Part shown: one piece after another, positions 33,238 through 39,161 of the stretch
Position numbering within the stretch: the first letter of the stretch is position 1
Layout of the letters: each line of letters starts with the position of its first letter
From: a virus
Length of the DNA stretch: 46,097 nucleotides
Virus record (IMG/VR): IMGVR_UViG_3300031565_000077
Location: 1-46,097 of that record
Reading direction: 5' to 3' (one strand)
Notes under the pieces: generated by a model
What the model saw: only the letters and a program-made list of their open reading frames with translations
Told to the model about the DNA's origin: nothing
Databases searched by the model: none
Program-made: the position numbers and the translations under genes

Positions 33238-33325
33238 CAAGTTGACTCAGCCCAGTGTTTATGCGGTGTTCATTTTTTAACAAGTGTTAAATATGGGTAT
33301 AATACCTGCTAAAAACAGATAAATT
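33238..33325 (+). repeat. Non-coding insert 1 in the array
   Basis: Eighty-eight bases without an ORF. AGTGTTTATGCGGTGTT at 33254-33270 nearly repeats 33473-33488 in the second insert. GTATAATAC may form a small stem. TGAGTC/GACTCA flanks it. Confidence 0.45.
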
Positions 33326-33466
33326 ATGATAAAACTTATTACTTTTTTTGATAATTATGGGACATATACGCATTATTCAGGTTATTTAGACGTATATGGT
33401 GGTTACTATGTGAGTATACTTAATATACCTGTTAGATTATATAATATTCCTAATGAAAACTCATGA
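33326..33466 (+). CDS. Array microprotein 9 with extended C-terminus
   Basis: 46 residues, starts MIKLITFFDNYG. The usual VRLY is followed by seven more residues (NIPNENS) that run into the second non-coding insert; the tail looks like sequence read after loss of the original stop. Confidence 0.65.
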   Translation: MIKLITFFDNYGTYTHYSGYLDVYGGYYVSILNIPVRLYNIPNENS

Positions 33467-33554
33467 AACCCTAGTGTTTATGGGTGTTGCAGACTGCACG
33501 TGAAAACCACCTACATAAAACATCACTTTAAACTCTTTCTAAAAACCACTCACT
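33467..33554 (+). repeat. Non-coding insert 2 in the array
   Basis: Eighty-eight bases. AGTGTTTATGGGTGTT at 33473 repeats insert 1 and can pair imperfectly with CACC...CATAAA...CACT further on, giving a long hairpin. Both inserts are the same length and lie after a damaged member. Confidence 0.45.
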
Positions 33555-33707
33555 ATGACAAGTATTAATATAGCTAAACATGACTACTTATGCATAATGG
33601 TCATCAATAGAAAGACCAGAATACGTATGTGTCTAACAACTTATCATAGTGACTATCGTAACTATCATACACTGTTTATTTATACTAAGCTTTATTCTGA
33701 GTATTAG
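33555..33707 (+). CDS. Array microprotein 10
   Basis: 50 residues, starts MTSINIAKHDY; TKLY is followed by SEY at the end. Contains LTTYHSDYRNYH, matching the VVTYHTTAYYPRHH of member 13. Confidence 0.65.
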   Translation: MTSINIAKHDYLCIMVINRKTRIRMCLTTYHSDYRNYHTLFIYTKLYSEY

Positions 33708-33708
33708 A

Positions 33709-33750
33709 TAAACCGGGATTATTTACTCACCACTAACACTTATATATACT
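33709..33750 (+). repeat. Duplicated leader TAAACCGGG, copy 1
   Basis: TAAACCGGGATTATT followed by CACCACTAA and ACTTATAT before the ATG at 33751. A near-identical leader precedes the next gene at 33923, and a shorter form starts at 34152. It indicates tandem duplication of whole gene-plus-leader units. Confidence 0.5.
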
Positions 33751-33915
33751 ATGTACAAAATTAAAATTAAAAAAAGCGTTAGTCTTCGTTCTTCTCATTA
33801 TCTTGTTATTCGAAGAACTTTTCGACCTGATTTTACTAATGATATAATATGTTTTATAAATTACTCTTATGATACTAGAAGTTTATATTATGCATCTAAG
33901 GTTAATCCTTACTAG
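33751..33915 (+). CDS. Array microprotein 11, paralogue of 12
   Basis: 54 residues, starts MYKIKIKKSVSLRSSHY, ends ASKVNPY. Shares K-I-K-x-x-KS-x-x-x-RS-x-HY, a central I-x-C-x-IN, and SK-x-N-x-Y with member 12. Very basic. Confidence 0.7.
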   Translation: MYKIKIKKSVSLRSSHYLVIRRTFRPDFTNDIICFINYSYDTRSLYYASKVNPY

Positions 33916-33922
33916 TCTACAG

Positions 33923-33960
33923 TAAACCGGGATTATTCATCCACCACTAAAACTTATATT
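33923..33960 (+). repeat. Duplicated leader TAAACCGGG, copy 2
   Basis: TAAACCGGGATTATT then CCACCACTAA and ACTTATATT before the ATG at 33961; about 80% identical to copy 1 by eye. Confidence 0.5.
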
Positions 33961-34146
33961 ATGCATAAAATTAAATTCAGCAAAAGCACTAAAATTCGTT
34001 CTTGTCATTATATCACTATCAATAGAGGTTATCATACAGGTTATAGTTATGAGGTAACAGATTATAATTATGAGATAATGTGTATGATAAATAACTGTTA
34101 TAATCCTATAAGTATATATGATGTATCTAAGATTAATCTTTACTAG
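33961..34146 (+). CDS. Array microprotein 12, paralogue of 11
   Basis: 61 residues, starts MHKIKFSKSTKIRSCHY, ends DVSKINLY. A seven-residue insertion in the middle (TGYSYEV) distinguishes it from member 11. Similar leaders show the duplication included the promoter-proximal DNA. Confidence 0.7.
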   Translation: MHKIKFSKSTKIRSCHYITINRGYHTGYSYEVTDYNYEIMCMINNCYNPISIYDVSKINLY

Positions 34147-34191
34147 TAGGGTAAACCGGGAATCTATAAAATTTCATTTAAATAAACAAAC

Positions 34192-34365
34192 ATGAGCTAT
34201 ATAAAAATCTACATAGGTAACTATCGTTTTGAAAAGCATATAGCGTACACGCTTATGCATGTAGTAACTTACCATACAACTGCTTACTATCCTAGACATC
34301 ATTTCTTTATTAACAATAATTATAGTAATGATATAGTAAACCCAGAAATTAAATATTATGAATAA
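34192..34365 (+). CDS. Array microprotein 13
   Basis: 57 residues, starts MSYIKIYIGNYRF, ends PEIKYYE. His-rich centre (HVVTYHTTAYYPRHHFF). The stop overlaps the start of member 14, allowing coupled translation. Confidence 0.65.
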   Translation: MSYIKIYIGNYRFEKHIAYTLMHVVTYHTTAYYPRHHFFINNNYSNDIVNPEIKYYE

Positions 34366-34468
34366 TTCATATATAATTATAAACTGTCTTACATATAATG
34401 ATAATATCACGTTTTATATGAGAAATAATGACCCAAAATATATTAAAATTTACCTTAAACCATACTAA
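34358..34468 (+). CDS. Array microprotein 14
   Basis: 36 residues, starts MNNSYIIINCLTYN, ends IYLKPY. Shortest of the canonical members; the first strand is very hydrophobic. Eight bases overlap with member 13. Confidence 0.6.
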   Translation: MNNSYIIINCLTYNDNITFYMRNNDPKYIKIYLKPY

Positions 34469-34497
34469 ATAATATTAACTAGAAATCTCACTTAATT

Positions 34498-34680
34498 ATG
34501 AATTTAAACTTCGAAATACAAGATGAAGGTCCTATAGTATATGGTTATATGTGTTTAAATATTGTTAATTATAAATGGTTAGGTGATCCTACTATGCATA
34601 TGATTATTGTTAATAATATTTATTTTGTTTATAATGAAAGACACGATATATATCATCGGGGTTTACTTAAACTATATTAA
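34498..34680 (+). CDS. Array microprotein 15
   Basis: 60 residues, starts MNLNFEIQDEG, ends RGLLKLY. Contains a hydrophobic strand MIIVNNIYFVY. It is more acidic at the N-terminus than most. Confidence 0.7.
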   Translation: MNLNFEIQDEGPIVYGYMCLNIVNYKWLGDPTMHMIIVNNIYFVYNERHDIYHRGLLKLY

Positions 34681-34681
34681 A

Positions 34682-34822
34682 ATGAAAAACTACATTAGAA
34701 TACATTGTCGTGAACCTTTTGGTGTTGCTATTAGTATATACGATAATAAAATAGGATATTATACGTCTTATAAAAATTATTATTTTAAGTATGCAAATAA
34801 ATCGCTTAAATTATATAGCTAA
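34682..34822 (+). CDS. Array microprotein 16
   Basis: 46 residues from the ATG at 34682, one base after the previous stop; a longer frame from 34607 would overlap the previous gene and is rejected. Starts MKNYIRIHCREP, ends KSLKLYS. Confidence 0.65.
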   Translation: MKNYIRIHCREPFGVAISIYDNKIGYYTSYKNYYFKYANKSLKLYS

Positions 34823-34833
34823 AATTAAATATT

Positions 34834-35043
34834 ATGAATGTACTTAAGATAAACATATATAATAAAGCTCTAATGAGAAATCATAATAGACATAATAATT
34901 CTAATCCTTTTAGTATAAATTATCTAACAATAGTTTATAATTATGGGTTTAAAGAGAATAATGCTATTACTTTCGAGTATACACCTTGTATAAATGGATA
35001 TAAACCTAACCAAGGAATCATTGACTCTTTTAAACCTTACTAA
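34834..35043 (+). CDS. Array microprotein 17
   Basis: 69 residues, the longest member. Starts MNVLKINIYNKA, ends IDSFKPY. A basic, Asn/His-rich stretch (RNHNRHNNSNP) near residues 15-25 looks inserted after the first strand. Confidence 0.7.
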   Translation: MNVLKINIYNKALMRNHNRHNNSNPFSINYLTIVYNYGFKENNAITFEYTPCINGYKPNQGIIDSFKPY

Positions 35044-35052
35044 CTAAACATT

Positions 35053-35205
35053 ATGATAAATATCAGGATGTTATCCAGCGAGAAATATGGGTGGAAAATA
35101 ACAGACAAAATTTATAATAGCCGTATACGAGTATTTATTACTCGTAAAATTGCTAGAACATACTTTACAGGAAGACTTAAAGAAACTAATACTAAATTAT
35201 ACTAA
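35053..35205 (+). CDS. Array microprotein 18
   Basis: 50 residues, starts MINIRMLSSEKYGW, ends TNTKLY. Basic (ITRKIARTYFTGR). Only two bases separate its stop from the next start. Confidence 0.7.
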   Translation: MINIRMLSSEKYGWKITDKIYNSRIRVFITRKIARTYFTGRLKETNTKLY

Positions 35206-35207
35206 TT

Positions 35208-35354
35208 ATGATTAAACTAGATATAGTAATACATAACGAATACATAGACATATATGATTCAATAGAAAATCATCGTAGGTATGATTTATTTAATGGGTCG
35301 CTCTTTAGATTTAACTATGATAATCTTGAATACATAGCCATAAACTTATATTAA
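35208..35354 (+). CDS. Array microprotein 19, paralogue of 24
   Basis: 48 residues, starts MIKLDIVIHNEY, ends EYIAINLY. Shares DLFNG in the middle and the EYI-x-x-N...LY end with member 24. Acidic compared with neighbours. Confidence 0.75.
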   Translation: MIKLDIVIHNEYIDIYDSIENHRRYDLFNGSLFRFNYDNLEYIAINLY

Positions 35355-35356
35355 AC

Positions 35357-35497
35357 ATGATAAAATTAATAATAGAAGACACTTTAGTGTATGATTTTAC
35401 TTATAAAGGTTATAAATGGTACGTAAAAGGGGAGTTTGTATATGGTAATATACAACGTTACATAGTTACTATTGATAACTTTGAACTTTACGATTAA
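35357..35497 (+). CDS. Array microprotein 20
   Basis: 46 residues, starts MIKLIIEDTLVYDF, ends NFELYD (one extra residue after LY). Central GYKWYVKGEFVYG strand pair. Confidence 0.7.
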   Translation: MIKLIIEDTLVYDFTYKGYKWYVKGEFVYGNIQRYIVTIDNFELYD

Positions 35498-35508
35498 CTC
35501 AACTAATT

Positions 35509-35667
35509 ATGGGCAGTTATATAAAAATATTTTACTTAGTACCCCGCTATATAAGAATAATAACACCTTGTAGTAATTTTTACACCCTTATAGAAGAAAT
35601 AAGTGAAGAAGACAAGGAAACAATAGCAGATAATTTAATGATAAAAAATTTTAAAATATATGACTAA
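35509..35667 (+). CDS. Array microprotein 21
   Basis: 52 residues, starts MGSYIKIFYLVPRY, ends NFKIYD. An acidic helix (IEEISEEDKETIADNL) in the second half is unlike the beta pattern of the others. Overlaps the next gene by eight bases. Confidence 0.65.
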   Translation: MGSYIKIFYLVPRYIRIITPCSNFYTLIEEISEEDKETIADNLMIKNFKIYD

Positions 35668-35824
35668 AAATACATATATAAAACTAAAAATAAAATCACC
35701 TTATTATGTAAGCGCTATAAAATATCCTGAAGATTATCTGGCTCATCGTATAATGGCTTTTTATATAAACAGATTATATCAATATCATGAATTAAACGGC
35801 AGAATGTATTTAAAACTTTATTAA
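35660..35824 (+). CDS. Array microprotein 22
   Basis: 54 residues, starts MTKNTYIKLKIKSPYY, ends RMYLKLY. The YIKLKIK strand is the family's N-terminal motif shifted five residues inward. Confidence 0.7.
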   Translation: MTKNTYIKLKIKSPYYVSAIKYPEDYLAHRIMAFYINRLYQYHELNGRMYLKLY

Positions 35825-35825
35825 C

Positions 35826-35972
35826 ATGATTAATCTTGAATTTAAAATAATAGAAGACCAACCATTCAATGTAATATACGCCTATAAATATATTATAGTA
35901 AACTGGGATCATGGTGGGTTTAGTGCCCTTAAAATAATGACTATTACTATAAATAGAAGCTCTTTATACTAA
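35826..35972 (+). CDS. Array microprotein 23
   Basis: 48 residues, starts MINLEFKIIEDQ, ends INRSSLY. One base after the previous stop. Trp and Gly-rich turn (NWDHGGF) in the centre. Confidence 0.7.
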   Translation: MINLEFKIIEDQPFNVIYAYKYIIVNWDHGGFSALKIMTITINRSSLY

Positions 35973-35995
35973 GCTTTTAAAAACAATAAAAACAT

Positions 35996-36163
35996 ATGAT
36001 TAATATACGATTAAACAAGTCTGACAATAAATTAGACATATGGTTGGATGATTTTTCAAATTTTTCTATAGACTTATTTAACGGGAAATACCTTTTAACA
36101 TATTTTACAGTGGATGAATACATCGTGGTTAATGCCATAAGATTATATAGTATTAATTCATAA
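35996..36163 (+). CDS. Array microprotein 24, paralogue of 19, extended end
   Basis: 55 residues, starts MINIRLNKSDNKLDIW; IDLFNGKY and DEYIVVNAIRLY match member 19, then SINS follows before the stop. Confidence 0.75.
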   Translation: MINIRLNKSDNKLDIWLDDFSNFSIDLFNGKYLLTYFTVDEYIVVNAIRLYSINS

Positions 36164-36178
36164 TAAAACTAATTTAAC

Positions 36179-36340
36179 ATGACTAACAGGTACATTTATC
36201 CTCTACCTTCTATATATATTAAACTTAATAATATTTACAAACAATCTTCTCTTATGAATTATTCATACGATTGTTACTTTATGCTTGTTTACTTTAAAAA
36301 TATAAGTGTACTTAATCAAAAAATGTTTAAACCTTATTAA
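36179..36340 (+). CDS. Array microprotein 25
   Basis: 53 residues, starts MTNRYIYPLPSIYIKL, ends QKMFKPY. Like member 22, the IYIKL strand is set back from the start. Confidence 0.65.
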   Translation: MTNRYIYPLPSIYIKLNNIYKQSSLMNYSYDCYFMLVYFKNISVLNQKMFKPY

Positions 36341-36341
36341 T

Positions 36342-36452
36342 ATGAGAATATTTTATATAGACAACGATGACATAATTATTATAAAATCACTTATTTGGCT
36401 TATATATGAAGAAAGTGATTATGAATATAATAAGTATGTTCAATGCTATTAA
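36342..36452 (+). CDS. Array microprotein 26
   Basis: 36 residues, acidic (YIDNDDIIIIK, YEESDYEYN), ends YVQCY. Short and off-pattern at the start (MRIFYI), but packed one base after its neighbour. Confidence 0.55.
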   Translation: MRIFYIDNDDIIIIKSLIWLIYEESDYEYNKYVQCY

Positions 36453-36463
36453 ATTAAATTAAC

Positions 36464-36640
36464 ATGATAAATTTAAAATTTTTTGTAAAAGATGAGATAA
36501 CCTTAAACTTAGTGTTATACGGAGTTGACGAGTATACTGACATATTATTAGATCACTACGGGCATCAAGCGGTTTTTATAATATTTAGTAATAGTACTAG
36601 TGCATATCATGGGGAATTATCCGGGTTAAGACCTTACTAA
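36464..36640 (+). CDS. Array microprotein 27
   Basis: 58 residues, starts MINLKFFVKDE, ends LSGLRPY. Alternating hydrophobic strands (TLNLVLYGV, AVFIIFSN). Confidence 0.7.
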   Translation: MINLKFFVKDEITLNLVLYGVDEYTDILLDHYGHQAVFIIFSNSTSAYHGELSGLRPY

Positions 36641-36651
36641 ACGTATAACAT

Positions 36652-36789
36652 ATGATAAATTTAAAATTAAGAAAATACTCTAGAGATATACGTATGCATT
36701 TTTATGATCCTTATGCTTATGGTTTTTTTGTAACTACAGGAGGACCTATGACTACAGTATTTAGAATGAAACCCATGAGACTATATTAA
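36652..36789 (+). CDS. Array microprotein 28
   Basis: 45 residues, starts MINLKLRKYSRD, ends KPMRLY. Last intact array gene; a decayed tail encoding H-N-L-R-L-Y-stop follows at about 36793-36813 without a start. Confidence 0.7.
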   Translation: MINLKLRKYSRDIRMHFYDPYAYGFFVTTGGPMTTVFRMKPMRLY

Positions 36790-36811
36790 CATCACATAAT
36801 TTAAGACTTTA

Positions 36812-36979
36812 TTAAATAGATATACAGAAGATATAATGGATATTGAAAGGAATCACTTAATCCCGGATTTGATCACCGAGACCACCAGTGATACTCTGTT
36901 GAGGGCCCTGCTCTGTTTTGCAAGACATCAGGCATAGGGTAATAACCTATAGTAAAACCCAAGAATCATATCTATTTAA
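36812..36979 (+). ncRNA. Structured RNA candidate with 12-bp closing stem
   Basis: TTAAATAGATAT at 36812-36823 pairs perfectly with ATATCTATTTAA at 36968-36979, enclosing 144 bases. Inside, ATCAC/GTGAT and ATAGG/CCTAT can form hairpins, and the sequence is more GC-rich than its surroundings (GAGGGCCCTGC). No ORF. Perfect long-range complementarity in an AT-rich phage strongly suggests a folded RNA. Confidence 0.5.
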
Positions 36980-37030
36980 ATAATAAACCTCAGACAAAGA
37001 TCTGCTGCTAGATAGGAAAGTCTAGTATTT

Positions 37031-37107
37031 CGCAACAAAGCTCTTTAAGGGTTAGGTTGACACGTCTAAATAATATGACAGGGCTAGTTTGAATCTAGCT
37101 GTTGCGA
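37031..37107 (+). tRNA. tRNA-like element, possibly degenerate
   Basis: 77 bases. CGCAACA at the start pairs perfectly with TGTTGCG near the end, followed by an A discriminator. Just inside, GCTAG-TTTGAAT-CTAGC forms a five-base-pair T-arm with a seven-base loop (C56 replaced by T). The length fits a tRNA. However, the D-arm is weak, the anticodon stem has a C-A mismatch, and its loop (CTAAATA) gives an odd AAA anticodon. CCA is not encoded. A decayed tRNA, an unusual tRNA, or a tRNA-like RNA. Confidence 0.35.
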
Positions 37108-37149
37108 CTATATAAAATAAAACTAAATTTTAAACTAAAATTATAAACA

Positions 37150-37443
37150 ATGGAATTAGTAAAAAATAAATTATACAAGGTAAACGGATATATACATGAT
37201 TATTATTTTAGATACTCTCACTTAAATGAGTCTGACGCTGTAGTTCCTGTTAAAAAATTTTATTTAAAAAACGGTGAAGAGAAACCTTATATTGTTGATA
37301 GTGCATTATATGATCCTAATCGAAATTATCCTATAAGAGAAATGACTAATTCTGAAGTTATTAGATTTCTTAAAGCAGAAAAAGAATATTTTGGTGAGAA
37401 TTATGGTACTACAAGTAATATACAAGAATTAGACATATTTTAA
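37150..37443 (+). CDS. Accessory protein with ELDIF tail (1)
   Basis: 97 residues: beta-rich start (VKNKLYKVNGYIHDYYFRY), a helix (TNSEVIRFLKAEKEYF), and the tail NIQELDIF. The tail pattern [ELT]-L-[DES]-I-F ends five more proteins of this arm. The body resembles a small SH3-like barrel plus helix. Function unknown; clamp or other partner binding through the tail is inferred. Confidence 0.6.
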   Translation: MELVKNKLYKVNGYIHDYYFRYSHLNESDAVVPVKKFYLKNGEEKPYIVDSALYDPNRNYPIREMTNSEVIRFLKAEKEYFGENYGTTSNIQELDIF

Positions 37444-37461
37444 AATTAAATAAAACTTATT

Positions 37462-37689
37462 ATGTTAAAAAAAGGAGATAAAGTAATTATAACAAGAAGA
37501 GCAACATACTCTGAAGGACGTAGTTGTAGCTGCCAGTGGATGCCAGCTATGGACAGATACATTGGTAAAACCTTGACTGTACAGGATATTAGTCCATATG
37601 GAAATCCTTGTTTTAAAGAGACTGGTCTTTATATACCAAGTGTAGTAGTGGAGAAAGCATCAATAATAGAAGAACTAGATATATTTTAA
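37462..37689 (+). CDS. SH3-like accessory protein with ELDIF tail (2)
   Basis: 75 residues. Starts KKGDKVIITRRATYSEG; shares GD-x-V-x-I, W-x-x-x-M, IGK and V-x-D-I with the protein at 42457, so the two are paralogues. Ends IIEELDIF. The KGDKV...IGK pattern suits a small SH3-like barrel. Contains a CSC motif. Confidence 0.6.
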   Translation: MLKKGDKVIITRRATYSEGRSCSCQWMPAMDRYIGKTLTVQDISPYGNPCFKETGLYIPSVVVEKASIIEELDIF

Positions 37690-37693
37690 AATT

Positions 37694-37867
37694 ATGAGTA
37701 AAAAAGTAGAAATAACAATAAGTGAAATGCAGTTAAACGGAACTACTGCAATAAGAATAATGAAATGCTTAAAAGAACACGAACCCGAAATATGGCACGA
37801 ACTTAAAGAAACGCTAAAGCAAAAATTACCTATAAACATATTCCAGAAGAGTTTAAATAAACTATAA
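37694..37867 (+). CDS. Small helical protein
   Basis: 57 residues, helical (TTAIRIMKCLKEHEPEIWHE, LKETLKQKL) with a short N-terminal strand (KKVEITISEM). No tail motif. It starts four bases after the ELDIF gene stop, so it is in the same transcript. Confidence 0.5.
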   Translation: MSKKVEITISEMQLNGTTAIRIMKCLKEHEPEIWHELKETLKQKLPINIFQKSLNKL

Positions 37868-37870
37868 ATT

Positions 37871-38146
37871 GTGAAATTAAAAATAAAATCATTAAATAAA
37901 AAACATTACGTTGATCGTGACGAATTAATGTTACATGCTTGTTTTCAGATATTACAAGATTATATTGAAAAAGAAAAAGGTGATACTCACTGTGATTATA
38001 AAGCCAACAAAGAGTTTGTAGATGAGATAAGATTTCTAAATAAATGGTGGAAAAAACGTAAAAAACCAAAGTATTCTGATGATGATGCACAAGATGACGA
38101 AATGTTATTAAGACTAATGAAAATTAGACTTCAGTTATGGACTTAA
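37871..38146 (+). CDS. Small helical protein, GTG start
   Basis: 91 residues beginning at a GTG at 37871 (three bases after the previous stop). Contains YVDRDELMLHACFQILQDYI and FLNKWWKKRKK, then an acidic stretch. I have a weak memory of similar phrases in other Bacteroidota phage proteins; function unknown. Its stop codon forms part of the following closing stem. Confidence 0.55.
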   Translation: MKLKIKSLNKKHYVDRDELMLHACFQILQDYIEKEKGDTHCDYKANKEFVDEIRFLNKWWKKRKKPKYSDDDAQDDEMLLRLMKIRLQLWT

Positions 38147-38251
38147 TCAGGTGCTGAGACGGACGCTTCGTAGACCTTTTGGTGCAGGGTAGGTAAGACT
38201 ACTTAGGCATAATCTATCATTGAGACCCGCGTTCTTGATAGAACCTGATTA
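38144..38251 (+). ncRNA. Structured RNA candidate with 9-bp closing stem
   Basis: TAATCAGGT at 38144 pairs perfectly with ACCTGATTA at 38243-38251. The interior has GAGAC at both sides, an ACG-CTT-CGT hairpin, and GTTCT-TGAT-AGAAC just before the closing strand. No ORF. Similar general design to 36812-36979: a single long-range stem around a compact GC-richer core. Confidence 0.5.
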
Positions 38252-38272
38252 TTAATTAAAATCTTAGAAATT

Positions 38273-38467
38273 ATGGAAAATACAAATTGTTATAAATGTA
38301 AACATAGAAGAGAGGTTCCTGGTAGTGCTCATAGTGCATGTTCTAAACCAGATCCTGAGATGACAGGACATGAGCATGGAAAGAAAAATGGATGGTTTAA
38401 TTATCCTATAAACTTTGATCCTGTGTGGAAAACAAAGGAATGTATTAATTTTGAACCAAAAGATTAA
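38273..38467 (+). CDS. Small Cys-rich zinc-binding-like protein
   Basis: 64 residues. CYKC (residues 5-8), then CSKP, and a final ECINFE, giving four cysteines in the pattern C-x2-C...C...C typical of small zinc ribbons, with H and K around them. Begins after the closing stem of the RNA. Function unknown. Confidence 0.55.
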   Translation: MENTNCYKCKHRREVPGSAHSACSKPDPEMTGHEHGKKNGWFNYPINFDPVWKTKECINFEPKD

Positions 38468-39161
38468 ATTATATACATCTGGAATTAATCAGGTTAGAAT
38501 AAGTGTTATAATGTATTGATACTATTAATATTGTGTTGTATTACACACGTTTGGCAACTACGTATAAGTTGTTGTGAGCAAAACCCTTATCTCACATAAA
38601 TCAAAGATAACCTACCAGTAATGGTAAAGATTGTAATTATGGCAGTATAGGAAGGACGAAACTACAACAGTTAAGACACGCCAGAAGTAAGGGCTGTGTA
38701 TTAAGTTATACAGTATTTAAACCGAGAATTTGAGTTTACCAGTCTCTATATGTTTAAACCTGTTATAAAATTACAATTAGGAATAGATGCAACTGTATTA
38801 GTATAATGAGTCTCACAATTTTAAAGTTTAGCAAGGTGAGAACATAACTGTTAGCCAGTGATACTAAATGAGATATGTTGCTTAGTGAATTAGGAAGATA
38901 ATCTTAATATGATTATAAGGCTCTTGGATTTAATCGCAAGAAAGGATAATTCACACTATTGGGAGTTCTCAGCAAGTAGTTATAGTGAAGCTGTAAAAAT
39001 ATGATTAAGGTAAAGGTTTACCTCATATTAAGTTCCTAGGAATTAACAGAAACCTCGAAAGACCCGAAGTAACTACGTGACCGTACCAAGTAATGTTGAC
39101 GGTGCTAATAATAGGGTCACACGTATTAGGAATTACCATTGTTTATACTTATATTTGTAAT
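38468..39161 (+). ncRNA. About 690-nt hairpin-rich region, candidate large structured RNA
   Basis: No ORF of note, stops in all frames, GC richer than coding sequence around it. Hairpins: AGGTTA (38491)/TAACCT (38608); TACCA-GTAA-TGGTA at 38613-38626 with a GNRA loop; TCTCAC (38811)/GTGAGA (38836); AACATA (38841)/TATGTT (38874); ATAATC (38898)/GATTAT (38911); AATATGA (38998)/TCATATT (39023) enclosing GGTAAA/TTTACC; GTGACC (39077)/GGTCAC (39115) enclosing GTACC/GGTGC. An HNH endonuclease gene follows. A giant phage RNA of the ROOL/GOLLD type, or a group I intron, are alternatives I cannot test. Confidence 0.45.

Larger units (their letters stand above)
31971..36789 (+). other. Tandem array of at least 28 microprotein genes
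   Basis: Twenty-eight same-strand ORFs of 36-69 codons are packed head to tail, several with overlapping stop and start. Most begin M-I-[NK]-[IL]-K or a close variant and end [KR]-[LP]-Y or [LI]-x-[LI]-Y, sometimes with a short extra tail. The middles differ strongly in sequence but are all Tyr/Ile/Asn-rich and predicted beta. The array has one clear fragment (33193) and two non-coding inserts (near 33238-33325 and 33467-33554). No similar system is known to me. Confidence 0.75.

Noticed and set aside
34174-34410. 78-residue minus-strand ORF across array genes
   Set aside because: Lies antisense to two packed array genes with family motifs; no leader or neighbours on that strand.
35715-35912. 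65-residue minus-strand ORF
   Set aside because: Antisense to array members 22 and 23.
31971-36789. CRISPR-like repeat array
   Set aside because: Repeats are coding motifs of variable spacing, not constant repeats with uniform spacers, and no cas genes exist.
37031-37107. Amber-suppressor tRNA reading CTA in the loop
   Set aside because: Placing CTA at the anticodon leaves the anticodon stem almost unpaired. TAG is also used as a normal stop in many genes here.
37830-38090. 86-residue minus-strand ORF
   Set aside because: Antisense to the GTG-start gene, which has better composition and coupling.
38468-39161. Definite group I or II intron call
   Set aside because: No recognisable P7/R-S core, domain V or exon to be interrupted; only the HNH neighbour suggests it.
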